The position numbers and the translations under genes were made by a program. A model generated the notes under the pieces. The model was not told where the DNA came from and did not search any database. It saw only the letters and a list, made by a program, of their open reading frames with translations. Positions 1 to 10,394 of a stretch of 17,537 bases of DNA are shown here, in pieces; positions within the stretch are counted from its first letter, which is position 1; each line of letters begins with the position of its first letter. The DNA lies in the NCBI GenBank assembly GCA_001584585.1, contig LSYV01000333.1, forward strand, positions 1 to 17,537. The letters run 5' to 3'. The stretch is from Gonium pectorale (lineage: Eukaryota > Chlorophyta > Chlorophyceae > Chlamydomonadales > Volvocaceae).

Positions 1-1074
1 CGACATCATCACTTTCGCGCTTACGCTCGTCGTATGCGTTGTTCCTTTTCAACACAGGCACCAAGCCTGACTCAGCTGCTTGCTCCCGAAAGCAAAGCTT
101 GCAACTATTGCTTAATACTGTTGGCGCGTAAAGCATCAAAGAGATTTGGGGGTCGGGAACGAAAACATACGTGCCAGCCGAGGTACCCGAAGATAGCGCC
201 CCTGCCTTCGAACCGAACCGAGACAGCACGTGCTTACAACGCATTTGGAAAAGATAGTGGTAGAAGAGAGTGTAGCCGGTATACCCATCACTACATCAAG
301 AATGCAAGAATGGGATTTGGGGAAATTGGACAAGAAGAGAGGCAAACGTATGCTTTTGAGGGGACCTCCGCACAATACTAAGTATCGAGCTGGTCTTTCA
401 TATGACCTCGATCTCCTTGACTGGATGTAGCACCTAAGCCAATGTACCACCAGCACATGAGACGCCGTACCACGTGGCATGCATGCATGTGCCGTACACA
501 TCGCACATTTACAGCCAAGTCGTGGCGCTCGAATGAGCTAGAACTGCTAGGAATAAATGCCGGGGAATGGACGAGCCCGCGCGCGCATGGTACGGAAGCT
601 TTCACACTCGCTGCCGGCATGTTGTACGACATGATGCCTCTCCTGATGCGCAGACCTCACCGAACGAACGACAGGCCCTCTCGGACCAACCTTCTGTGCA
701 CCGCACTCCGTCATTCAACGTCCCCTTAAATGCTCTTGTCGGATGCAAGGAGAACCACTCAATAAACCGCGCTTTGCAGGGCTTCTGGACTCTGCTCACC
801 CTGGTGACGCAGCGTGCCCGGGGGCCCGTTTGCTCGTATACCTCGCCCGCCATGCCATGTACTCGGCGCCCTGCTGGAAACATCACACCCTCGGGTGATG
901 TCCGTAGAGGCTGCCTTCCCCGTTTCTGGTTCTCTTTTTTTGACGCAGCGTGCACTACTGCCGCGACAAATACTGCCATACGTGCATGCAGACCACCTTT
1001 TGTCGAACGATCAATCCCATCCACTTAGCCGCACATCGGCTCTACTTGCCAAGGAGGTCATTGTGAATTCGGTA
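1..1074. other. Non-coding stretch left of the ABC exon
   Basis: I see no supportable gene here. Open frames are short, overlap on both strands and lack the G/C third-position bias of the real exons further right. Bases 230-430 (plus) contain a 66-codon open frame of lower GC content that I cannot assign to any family. The first 60 bases repeat a segment found again inside an intron at 2398-2451. A TTACA (TGTAA on the minus strand) at 509-513 could serve as the polyadenylation signal for a minus-strand transcript ending after 1075; another lies at 234-238. Confidence 0.55.
509..513 (-). terminator. Possible polyadenylation signal TGTAA
   Basis: TTACA on the plus strand, TGTAA on the minus strand, is the usual polyadenylation signal of volvocine algae. 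It lies about 560 nt past the stop of the ABC-like exon and is the first one downstream of it. The pentamer is short enough to occur by chance. Confidence 0.25.
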
Positions 1075-1296
1075 CTAGGCGTCATAGAAGGCCGCCGCCT
1101 CGCCGGCTGCGGCCCTAACCATCGTCGCGAAGAGGCCGCTGCTCGCCGCCAGCTCGCCCGGCGTCCCACACTCGGCGAGCGACCCATGGTTCAGCACCAG
1201 CAGCTGGTCTGCGGCCATGACGGTGCCGATGCGGGGCGCCACCGTGAGCAGAACGCGGCCGCCCGGCCCGTCCCGGACGAGCGAGTGGACGGCGCC
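1075..1296 (-). pseudogene. Orphan C-terminal exon of an ABC transporter (ABCC/MRP-like second nucleotide-binding domain)
   Basis: The minus strand reads 73 codons and a TAG stop (1075-1077) after a good acceptor: a T-rich tract followed by ACGCAG, with CAG at 1297-1299. The peptide GAVHSLVRDG...RVLLTVAPRIGTVMAAD...LLVLNHGSLAECGTPGEL...LFATMVRAAAG matches the end of ABC-type ATPase domains as found in ABCC/MRP and ABCB exporters: the strand before the H-loop, the 'D..LVL..G...E.G.P.EL' strand and the last helix. The H-loop His, normally in 'T(I/V)AHRL', is Pro here, so ATP hydrolysis would be expected to fail. No Walker A, signature or Walker B exon was found between 1297 and the end of the next gene at 2239, which leaves under 1 kb for a gene that normally needs more than 3.5 kb. 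I read it as a decayed fragment. A real last exon after a very long intron is the less likely alternative. Confidence 0.6.
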
Positions 1297-2238
1297 CTGC
1301 GTGCCAGGCAGGCAAAAAAGGAGCACATCGGGTGAGTAAGTTGAGGGTTTCGTATGGCATTTGACTTCGTTGGCACCGGGTGGGCGCACCGTAACGACCG
1401 CACCGAGCTGGTTAGAACCAGTGGGTGCCGGGCACTCCGACTTGAGACCGATGGCATCCTGATGAACCCTGGGGGGAGTGGATGAGAGAGCACCCACAGC
1501 AGCAAGGCATGAGACGATGGGAAAGATTGGCTCATGTGCTCGGCCCCTGCGAGGAGCCTGCCGACCTACAAGATTCGGCAATGCAGGATGAATATCCAGC
1601 AATAGCAAGGGAGCGGAACTCCCGTCCTTAGGCGTTACAGGCAACGCAATATCCCTGGGGCTTGACACAAAGCTGCTTCAACTTCCTGGACTCTATGTCA
1701 CGGCGTCCGAAACCCCACTCCAAGACTCAACCGAGGCTCGGGCACGGATCGGCAACCCCACCCGTACATGATAGCCCAGACCTCGCTCACATATTGTCAT
1801 GATATGCTACATCTTCACCAGTACTCCAGACACCATTCCACATCATGTGTTTCCCGTCTGCTATGTTACATGGAGCGCCGCCACACCACTCACAATCAAC
1901 AGCGCGAGCCTGACTCGTGTCAACCTGTTCATTGCGCCAGGTTTGGCCAACAACGCCGACAGTCCCGGTTCATCTTCCTTTGCCGTAGAGCTTGCTCGTC
2001 GCATGACATGCGTTACGACACACTGGAACAGGAAGATACGCGGACGCCGTAAGCACACAGGTCTTGACTGCCCAGCACCCTCTAGCCGCCGTCGACGAGC
2101 GGCATCACAGCCAACAGCCCATCCCAAACAGAGCCGGGTCAGGCCCGCGGCCACGCCCTTGTTGACAGCTTTCATGCCGTCATTTGGCGCACCGCGGGCC
2201 CGCGCTGCACATCCTCCTCCCCGTGTCCCTGCCCATGA
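1297..2238. other. Non-coding stretch: 3' UTR of the J-like gene and spacer
   Basis: No gene is supported. The part next to 2239 should be the 3' untranslated region of the minus-strand J-like gene, ending soon after the TTACA at 1866-1870. The remainder, down to the acceptor at 1297, shows no ABC-transporter motif in any frame I read. One minus-strand frame contains 'LLLLDIHPA' near 1600, which lacks the Glu of a Walker B motif and does not join the downstream exon sensibly. Confidence 0.5.
1866..1870 (-). terminator. Likely polyadenylation signal of the J-like gene (TGTAA)
   Basis: TTACA on the plus strand is TGTAA on the coding strand. It lies about 370 nt beyond the stop codon at 2239-2241, a normal 3' UTR length for this algal group. 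A second copy at 1635-1639 is the next candidate. Confidence 0.5.
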
Positions 2239-5200
2239 CTAGGACCAGTCTCGGCTGTTGAGCAGCTTGGACACTTCCTCGGCGTACACGCGCGCCTGCA
2301 GTGGCAGGGGTGCAGGCCGGACGGGTGAGGGGTTTGGGGTGGGGGCAGCGTACCCATGTCGGCGACTCCCAGGCACACGCACTTGGGCACACACCACCAT
2401 CACTTTCGCGCTTACGCTCGTCGTATGCGTCGTTTCATTTCAACACACGCACATGGGCATGCATGCCCGAGGCCGGGAGGCGGCCATGAGGTGCGCACGC
2501 GAGAGGTGGGGTCAGGAATGCCCAACTGGCTGCGGATCCCACCCAGACAGGCGGGGAGCCACGATACGCCCAAGCGGCTCCCCACCGCCAGCCCGACCGT
2601 TGCTACTGATGCGTGCCAACACTCCGCGGCCGACAACGCTGCGGGACCTGTTCTGACCCCTCACCCCTGTCCCGTCAATGCGTGGCCCCCATCGCGTGAT
2701 GCGCCGCGCCTCCTCACCTCTAGGTCCCCCGACACCTTGTCCGGGTGGAAGCGGATCTTGGCCACCTTGAGGGCCTTGTTGCGTTGCTCGGCCGAGCGGA
2801 GTGGGACACCTGCGCAGAGGGCAGCCAGCCGCAAGCATGTGCGAGTCGCAAAGACCACACCGCTGCACGCGGAAAAACTTGTGACGGTGTGGAGCGAACC
2901 CAGCATCCAGCCCTCTCTAGTCCCTTGCGGGGGAGAGTCTCCCGGGGCCCTCCGTGCACGGCCCCGGGCGATTATTCTCTCTATACACAAAGCTAACGTC
3001 TTGCCCTTCAATGGGCCGCAAAACAACGTGAAGGCAACGAGGGCGCAGGGGCTCGTTCCTTTGAATACGCTATGCCCTATGAGACCTTGGCTCGCTCCCT
3101 CGGGCGCCCGGTCAGCTCCTTCCGCACCAACCAACCTTCAGGATTGCGGCGCATGCGCCCTCCCAAGTTTAGTCGCCAAGCTCCGCCTGATTGAGGCCCC
3201 CGGTTGGCAGCACCCCAGCATTGGCCCCTTCTGCCTCCAAGACAGTGAAATCTAACCCGGCCGCCACCGCGCCAGGCCAGCGCAAAGCAACGCTCACCTT
3301 TCGCCACCACGCCGAGCTGCTTGAGCAGCTTCGACAGGTTCCGCTCATCCAGCGCCTGCCAGTGCCTGTCCTGCAGCTGCGCGCGGACCTGCACGCCGAC
3401 GACGGCATGGCGGCGGGATAGGGCGGGTCACGGGCAGCCACAACAAAAGGCGTCTTCTCCGCGCACAGTCGCCCCACGCGGCCTCTCAAACTCGAGCATA
3501 ACATGGTGGGGCCACCACCTGGACATCCCCTCGAGGCACCCTATTTCGCTTGACTCCCAGCTCTCAGGCGGCCCATTAGACAGCCACTAGGCAGGCATCT
3601 GCAACCCGCGACCTGTTTTCAGGATACGCCCCCGGGATCCTGACATCTGCTGACATACCCGCGCGCGGAGCAGCTCCTTGGCCTCTGCCTCCGCAGCCGC
3701 CGCCGTCGCTAGCTGGTGGTGCTCAGCCAGGCGCGCGCGGATGCGCCGCTGCAGCTCTTCCTCGGCCGCCGCTGCCGCCGCGGCGGCGGCCGCCGCAGAG
3801 GCAGCTGCGCTGTCGGCCGCCTGCTGCTGCGCGGCGCGCGCACGGCGCGCCGCCTCCCGTTCCGCCGCCGCTTCAGCACGTTGGCGCTCAATCTCGGCCT
3901 GAAGGGCGTGCCCGGATGGGTTAGTAGATGAGCTGCGACCGGTGCTTGCGGACGGCTAAAGGTTACGTTAAACGATGCACCGCCCAACTGGTTCGATACA
4001 TGCGCATAAGCTCAGGCCGGCGAGGGACGCACACCCATGCGGCAATCTCGCCCCAATCCCATCGGCACGCGCTCACCCGGCGCCGGCGCCACTCCTCGCG
4101 CTCCACCTCGGACATCCCCTCGCCGCCCTCAGGCTCCAGGTCATCAGCAGCCACGTGCAGCCCATCCCGGCAGCTCCCGCTCCCGGAGCCCATTCCGTCC
4201 TCGGCTCCACTGCTGCTGCCGCTCCCCGTGCCGCTGCGGACGCCGTCGCCGTGACACTCGCCGCCGTCGCCGAACGCTGCCGCACCATCGGCGCTTTGGT
4301 CTGCAGCTCCGCCATCTTGCTTACCATCAGCGTCAGTGGCGACGGCGGCGCCAGAACCATCAGTAGCCGCATCCACTCGCTCCTCGTGCACTGCCGGTGC
4401 CTTGCCCTGCGGTTCGGCAGCGCCCTGCGGATGTTGATCTCCGCCTCCGTCACCTCCGCCGCCAGACGCCGCGCCCGTCGCCGCTAGACCACCGCCCATA
4501 GCGGCCGCCAGCGCTTCCCCAAGGCCGCCCTCCTCTCCACCCAGGTGCTCAGCCATCCAGGCCGCTGCCGCCGCCAGCTGGTCGTGCATACTCCCGCTGC
4601 CGCCGCCACCAACCGGCACATCGCCTGCCTCAGCACGGATGCCCGCTGCGTCGGCGGCAGCCTGCGGCCGGTTGTGTTGACGCCGCCGCGACTTGGCGCC
4701 GCTCGGTGACCTGGGGGCGGCGTCGCTGTGCGAGGAGCCGTGCGAGCGGCTCTGGCCGTGGCCATGCAGCTGCGAGGGCGGCTCCTCAGCGTCGTGAGGC
4801 GGGGCAGGGGCCCCGGCTGCGGGATCAGAGGGCCCATGGATTGGAGCTGCCGGCTGCGGAGCCGCGGTAGCAGCCGACTCACACGTGGCAGCACCGGCAT
4901 CTGACGGCTGTTCACCAGCAGCTGCAGATGCGGCCATGTCTTTGCCGCCCCGCGGGTAAGACTCGCGCTGCTCGGCCCGCTCCTCGCCGTCCACCTCGGC
5001 TGCGCTCTGGGTCTCGTCGCCCAACGCTGCCGCAGCGACACCGACGCCGCTGCTGCCGGCGCTGTGCACACCAGCTTCTGGCGCCGTCCCCACATCAGGC
5101 ACCGTTTGTGCTGGTGCAGCGGCCTCTCCGCTCAGCAGCTCCGGCTCCGCCAGCGGCTCAGCTGCTGCAGGCACCGCGGTGTGCTTACTGCGCCCAGGAG

Positions 5201-8200
5201 CATCAACGCCGCTGTCGTTGAAAGGTCCTGCGGGAAGTGCGACAGCGGCTTCGGACTGGGACTCCGCAGTCGGCAACTCGCCGCCCAGTGCGTCCGCTTC
5301 CAGCACCGGTCCCGCCACCGGCGCAGCTGCAGTCGGCGGGGCGGCCTCCTCTTCTACGGCAGCGGTAGTGTTGCTGAATTGCGCGCCTTCGTCCACCGCA
5401 GCCGTCGGCCCCGGCCCAGGCTTCGCATCCGGCAACTCATCGTCAAGGGCTGCTGCTTCGGGTGCCGCAGCCTCCTCACCCATCGTAGCAGCATTGACGG
5501 CGAATGGAGGACATTCTGCAGGGGTGGACGTCGCTCCCGGCTCAGGCTCTGGTGCCGGCACGTTGCCAAGATGGGCTGGAGGCTCCGGCTCTGGCTGAGC
5601 CGCCGGCTCTGCAGGTGCGTCAACTGCTGTGGCGGCGCTGCCGCCGCATTCTGGGCCGTCTACAGTGGATGCCGTTGCCCCCGGCTGAAGCCCTGCTGCC
5701 GGCGCGTCGCCCTGCTCCGCATCCGGCTCTGCATCGGCTGCTGCCCCCGATTGCAGCTGCGGCTCCAGTGTCGCGCCGAGTTCCATCCCGGGAGCTGCAC
5801 TCGACGGGACGTGCATAACCGTCTCCACAGTAGGGGCAGGCGCCTGGCTGGGTGCCTGAGGCGTCTCGTCCGTGCTGGTGTACGCGTGCACCTGCTCAGT
5901 CGTGGGCCCAGCGGCCTGGGGCTGCTCCACCATTGCCTCAGCGCCGGCTGCGAGAGTGCACGTGGCGGCGGCGGCATTGGGATCGCTTGTTCCCGGCGTC
6001 TGCTCCTGTAGCGCCCCCTCAATCCCAACCGGATGCAACGTAGGATCGGGTTTGATGGCGGCGAGGGGATTCGGGACACACGCGAGAGGCGGATCATCCA
6101 GCCCCGTGGCGGCGGCAGCCGGCGCAGCCTCTGCTTCAGCTGCACGGACGTGCTCTCCGCATGCCCCGGCGCTGCTGGAAGGCGCGGGTGCGAGAGGGGT
6201 CGGCTGCGGTGCGCTCACGCGTAATGGCTCCTGCCGCCGATGCGCACCAGCGCCCAGGGACACCACGGTATATGGCTTAACGTCTGAGGCGGCGGGCTCA
6301 CCGACTCTGCCACGAGCGCCCGTGGTCGCTGCAGGTGGCATCGCCGCCCGCTGCCTCTTGCGGCGCGCTTGCAGTGGGACGTCCGACATGTCCTCGTCTG
6401 CTGGCATGCGAGAACTGTCGCCCAACCCACCAGAGTGTGGCGCTGAACCTCCCGGGGCCCCACCGCATATGGGCCGGGCGGTGTCGCAGGCAGGCCCCAA
6501 GCCCTGTCCGCTTGGTCTGGCACTGTTGCGCTGCCAGTCGGGTTCGGCAGGCGCCAAGTCGCTAGCCGCAGCAGGCGGCGCACAGGCGCCTGTGGCCGTC
6601 GAAGTCCCCGCACTGCCGGCTGCGGTGGACTGCAGGTCTTGGCCGGATTCCAGCTCGACAGCATACTGGTCCTCCGTGATGCTGCCACAGGCCTTTACTG
6701 CTTCGTGGGGTCCCGCAGGTAACGCTGCACTTCCGGCAGGTGCGTCGGCCATTGACGCCGATTGCGCCCCAGTTTCTGCTTTCACAGCCGGCAACTTGAT
6801 CACCGACGGCTGCACATGCGCCCCCTGCTCCCGTGACGGTAGCTGCTGCTCCGAATCCTCTCGCCCCACCGACTGCGACAATGGTTGCTGCTGCGGCTGC
6901 TCCTCTGGGGGAGACTGCCCCTGCCGTGCCTCCTGTTGCTGCTCCTGACTTTGGTCTGGGGGTGCCGGCGCCGGCGGCACTGGTGGCACCGAAGCCGGAG
7001 GCGCCGGTTCTGACGGTGCTGGCTCTGGCGACGTTGGGCCAGGCGGCACTGGTGCCAGCGTTGCCGGCACGTTCTTCGAGGGCAGCGCTGCAGAAACGTC
7101 CGCGTGCCGCCGCTTCGCGGCTGACTCGTGGCCATCCTCCGGTGGGGGCCGTGGCCGCCCGCGGCTGGGCAGCATCTGGTGAAGCCACAGTGGGGCGCGT
7201 CTGCGGGGCGGCGCCGGAGCCGTCTGCTGCTGCTGCTGCTGCTGAGCGGGAGGGGCCACTGACGGTGTTGGCTCCGCGGCCGTATCCTGCTGCAGAGGAG
7301 GCGGAGGCACGGGCGGTGCCGGCTCCTCAACGGGGGGTGGAGCCTGGTCCTGGCCCTGCTGTCCTGCATGCTGGCCCGTCTTCGGAAGGGGCGCCGGGAG
7401 GGGCGCCGAGGATGCCAACGGCCCGCTGCCGCCAGCACCGCTGTCGCCAGCGTTGCTGGGCTGGAGCGCGAGGCTCGGTAGTGGCCCTGGTTGTGGCTGT
7501 AGCGATGGCTCCGGCTGTGACTCCGGCTGTGGCTCTGGCTGCAGCTCTGGCTGCAGCTCTGGCAGCAGCTCTGGCTGCAGCTCTGGCTGCGGCTCTGGCT
7601 GCGGCTCTAGATGCGTCTCTGGCTGCAGCTCTGGCTGCGGCTCTGGCTGCGGCTCTGGCAGTGCCTGAGCTGCATGCGCCTGGCTGCTGGGATGATGGGG
7701 AGCATTCGAAGGTTCCAGACCTCCAGCAAACGCCTTGCTCGCTGGAGCGCTGGGTCGCTGCACGGCTGCCTCCCGGCCAGCAGAATCATCCATGCCATAC
7801 ATGTGGCCGGTCAAGACAGCCGCCGGTACGTACGGCAGGTGGTCAGGAGGCAGGTGTGCCGAGGCCCCTGGCGGTCCAGACCCGCCAGCCAGACTGCCCG
7901 CTACGGATGCGCCCGCAGCACGCGGGCTAGACGCCGATGCAGACTCGGAGCTCGCATTCGTTCCAAAGGGTATCGGGGGGACTCCGGCAGCAGTATTGCG
8001 GCAACCAGCGCCTGAGCTGCCGTCCGCGCCTACCGCGGGGGTGTGAGCGGGGACCGACGGCCCCCCGCTGTTGGGGTCCCGAGCCGGCGCTTGCTGCTGG
8101 GACCTCCGCTGCCGCTTATAGAGGGGCATATCGTCGATGTCGCTGCCCTCCCCGCCGGATGCTGCTGCTGACGATGCTGCCCTCGGCGGTTGCCCCGACA

Positions 8201-8494
8201 CTCCAGCCGACAGCGCTACCGAATGCTCGGGGAAGGAGCCCGCAAGAAGTGCTCCACGGACCGCGTCCCTGACTGCATCGGGGACTGAGCTGAAGGGCGT
8301 TGGGTCCGCGAGAGGCTGGCCATGGAGGAAAGCGAAGGCTTGGGTCGCGAGGGTCTGAAGCTCGGCCTGCAGGAATTCACAGCTCTTGTTATTCCAGGTC
8401 CAACGAATGACTTTCCGAGCTAGCGATCCACCTCGAGGCGCAAGAGCTCATCGGCCTTTGTCGCCACGAACGCACAGAGGCCCTCAACTTCCAT
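2239..8494 (-). CDS. Large low-complexity nuclear protein with C-terminal J-like (HPD) domain
   Basis: Six exons fit in phase (minus): 8432-8494, 4077-8366, 3659-3898, 3298-3388, 2718-2809 and 2239-2295, giving about 1,610 residues. Donors are GTGGAT, GTGAGC, GTATGT, GTGAGC and GTGAGG; every acceptor is CAG. Residues 1-60 predict an amphipathic helix. Residues about 77-1440 are Pro/Ala/Glu/Gln-rich, with basic NLS-like clusters (YKRQRR near 104-109, ARRKRQR near 688-694), a QPEP/QPEL repeat (about 254-315) and a run of seven Gln. Residues about 1440-1531 are Arg/Glu/Ala-rich coiled coil with a 10-Ala run. Residues 1532-1610 look like a J domain: RNKALKVAKIRFHPDK with HPD at 1583-1585, a short loop, then ARVYAEEVSKLLNS as the following helix, as in auxilin-type J domains. 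HPD contacts Hsp70, so an Hsp70 co-chaperone role is inferred. An in-frame TGA precedes the ATG. An alternative 5' end reading through the 65-nt first intron is possible but has poorer codon bias. The overall family is not recognised. Confidence 0.8.
7485..7670 (-). repeat. QPEP/QPEL-coding tandem repeat inside the J-like gene
   Basis: On the plus strand this is a run of GGCTC(T/C)GGCTG(C/T)(A/G)-type units in which CTCTGGCTGCAG recurs many times. On the coding strand it gives degenerate QPEP, QPEL and QPES tetrapeptides without interrupting the frame. Unit variants differ mostly at single bases, as expected for slippage-driven growth of a coding repeat. A separate run of seven CAG codons lies at 7224-7244. 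Confidence 0.85.
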
Positions 8495-9400
8495 GTCCTG
8501 TCAAGCAATATGCTCCATATTTGGAGGTGCAGAGAGAGGAGCAGTTTGGTTTGGGCAAGTAGTCAACATGGCCGCTCTTTGGCTTTACCCTCCCTGATCC
8601 ATCAACACTAGTTTAGATTGGTGTTTGAGGCTCGGGATGGACAGAAGGCAACATGGGCCTGTACGGCGAGTATGGCACGACAGCACGACAGCACTTCCAC
8701 TTCCACTTCAAGGACCCGGCTTACGGTCCCACTTACTGAAGAGGTTCAACCCAAACGCAAGACTTGGACGCCGCGTGCATGTGCCACGCCACTCGCGGCC
8801 ACACGGCGGCGGCTGCACCTGAGCTGTAACACACTTGTGGGCGGCGGCCTCCCACAAGTATGTGCCACACCAACAACTGCTGTCGCCAAACCTAAACTGA
8901 TCATCCCGTTGCATGCATCGAGTCGTATTCGCAGAATACATAGGTATGCCTTTTGAGCCAAGATCCACAAAGGCACCTCCGTCTCAGCCTCCCCTTCTCA
9001 TTTCACTGCACGCATTACTTAGCTGGCGCGTCCCTCCGCACAACATCGGGTGCCTTCCCATACAACACAGTAGTGGTGGATGCCACATTGGCGGGAGAGG
9101 AACTCCCTGTGCGTCAGCGCAGCAGCCTCATGGCAATAGCACTTCATACCCAGCCCAACGGTCCATCCCTACAAGTGGCATCCTGCGCGTGTCCGCACCG
9201 CACTGTCACAGATCTCGTGAGCGTGACAAACAGCAGAGCCGTCCGCCTCCGCCGCTGCCACCTTGCGCATCCTCTGCTGAACGCAACCTGCGGACCAGTC
9301 TGCCGCCCTCCGCGACTTCCCTCTCCCAGTCCGCAAGCCGCGCAACGCGCCCATGGCCAACCGCGTCCGTTGCGAGCTCCAACTCAGGGCCTACCTACCG
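8495..9400. other. Intergenic: promoter side of the J-like gene and 3' side of the SSXT gene
   Basis: No gene is supported in these 906 bases. Both flanking genes run on the minus strand, so the left part should hold the 5' UTR and promoter of the J-like gene and the right part the 3' UTR of the SSXT gene. I find no TTACA (minus-strand TGTAA) here, so the SSXT polyadenylation signal must be a variant. A short GCACGACA/CTTCCA microsatellite-like patch lies near 8676-8710. A TGTAA on the plus strand at 8825-8829 has no plus-strand gene to serve. Confidence 0.5.
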
Positions 9401-10394
9401 CTACCCCAAGTTGAGCGGCGCAGGGGCCGGCAGTTGATAGCCTCCCTGCTGCCCGCCCTGCGCAACCCCCAGCCCACCCAGCGCATTCAGTGCCTGCTGC
9501 TGCGGCAACGCGTATTGACCTTGCATCTGCGCCTGCTGCTGCCGCGCTATCGCCTGCTGCATGGCCTGCAGCTGCTGCTGCGCCAGCTGCATCGCCGTCG
9601 CCGGCTGCCCCGCGGCCTGCCCCGCTGCGCCCGGCACCATCATCATCATTTGTTGCTGTCCGGCTAGGCCCTGCGCGAACTGGCCCATGGCCGCGGCGGT
9701 GGCAGCGGCGTTGGGTGCGTTGGCGACCGGGACAGCAGGCCGGAACGCTTGTGTCGCTGTGGCGGCAGACGGGCCCTGCGACGTTGGCATGCAGCAAATA
9801 GGGTGAGGCACAGCAAACGACGGACGTCAACACGTCTGCGGAGCCAGGCGCGAGGCCGAGTTCCTGGCCTAGGGCGGTCTGCGCGCACCTGTCCTGCAGT
9901 CGCCATGGCTCCGGGCGGCGCGTACGTGTCGGCCACTGCCGCCAGCGTCATGAGGTTCTCCTGAAGCTTATGTTGGTACCTGCCGGGCAGGATGGGACCC
10001 TGTTCAAGGGTGCAGCCTGACAATGGCGTTAGGCGGCCAGGCAAGGTCCTATGCGGGGTACGCAACAGAACTTTTGAAGCACACAACTTCAGATACATAA
10101 TCCAAATGCTTCTAAGGACCCCTGATGAGGCAAAAGAAGGGATTTCCCACCCGTCCGTGGACTCCCGCCCGGGTGCACGCCCCGCAATAAAAACCCAACT
10201 GGTTAACTTCGTGCATCCTGCCGAGGTTTTGCTGCTCGGCAATCGCCCGTATGTATTTGAAGTTTTCTTCCAGTAACTGCGGCAAGGAGGGGGGCGTGGT
10301 GTGGGTGGGCGCGGAGGTTACCCGCAAGGACAAACCAGCCAACCTCTTGGATGCGATCCGTCGTCATTGGGACGGGCTTTCCCTGCCCAGCCAT
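9401..10394 (-). CDS. GIF: SSXT/GIF (SS18-like) transcription co-activator
   Basis: Four exons (minus): 10344-10394, 10200-10276, 9889-9979 and 9401-9775, joined in phases 0, 2 and 0, encode 197 residues. This is close to the roughly 200 residues of plant GRF-interacting factors. Residues about 10-62 form an SSXT domain: TTDRIQE, LLEENFKYIRAIAEQQNLGR, MHEVNQYQHKLQENL and MTLAAVAD align with the SS18/GIF pattern (I..LL.EN..L...I...QN.GK..E..QYQ..L..NL..LA.IAD). The Gln of NQYQ is split CA/G by intron 2, and the motif is restored exactly only by this junction. The rest is Gln/Ala/Met-rich (MGQFAQGLAGQQQMMMM, then AQQQLQAMQQ) and ends PLNLG-TAG, like the QG/QA-rich tails of the family. SS18/GIF proteins act in the nucleus, linking DNA-binding factors such as GRFs to SWI/SNF remodelling complexes; that role is transferred from the family. 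Intron 1 is only 67 nt. The ATG has a good context (cgcgATGGCT). Confidence 0.9.

Noticed and set aside
230..430. 66-codon plus-strand frame with fairly protein-like composition
   Set aside because: No splice sites, codon bias or homology I can recognise. It may be chance in AT-richer DNA.
1560..1668. Possible Walker B (LLLLDIHPA) belonging to the ABC fragment
   Set aside because: The catalytic Glu is absent, the D-loop does not follow, and the distance to the next exon does not fit any ABC protein without an additional intron.
1800..2242. Plus-strand frame of 147 codons beside the J-like gene
   Set aside because: Low GC bias, no motif, and it lies over the 3' end of the confidently modelled minus-strand gene.
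2356..3255. A 299-codon plus-strand frame
   Set aside because: It overlaps exon 5 and two introns of the J-like gene antisense, and its codon use and composition are random-looking. The minus-strand exons here close in phase and carry HPD.
5064..6948. Several plus-strand frames of 300 or more codons inside exon 2 of the J-like gene
   Set aside because: They are antisense shadows in GC-rich DNA, where stop codons are rare. They are Arg/Cys/Ala-rich and recognisable as nothing.
7453..7668. Cys/Gly/Ser-rich small protein on the plus strand
   Set aside because: It is the antisense reading of the QPEP/QPEL-coding repeat. The minus frame continues for 1,430 codons and has matching splice sites.
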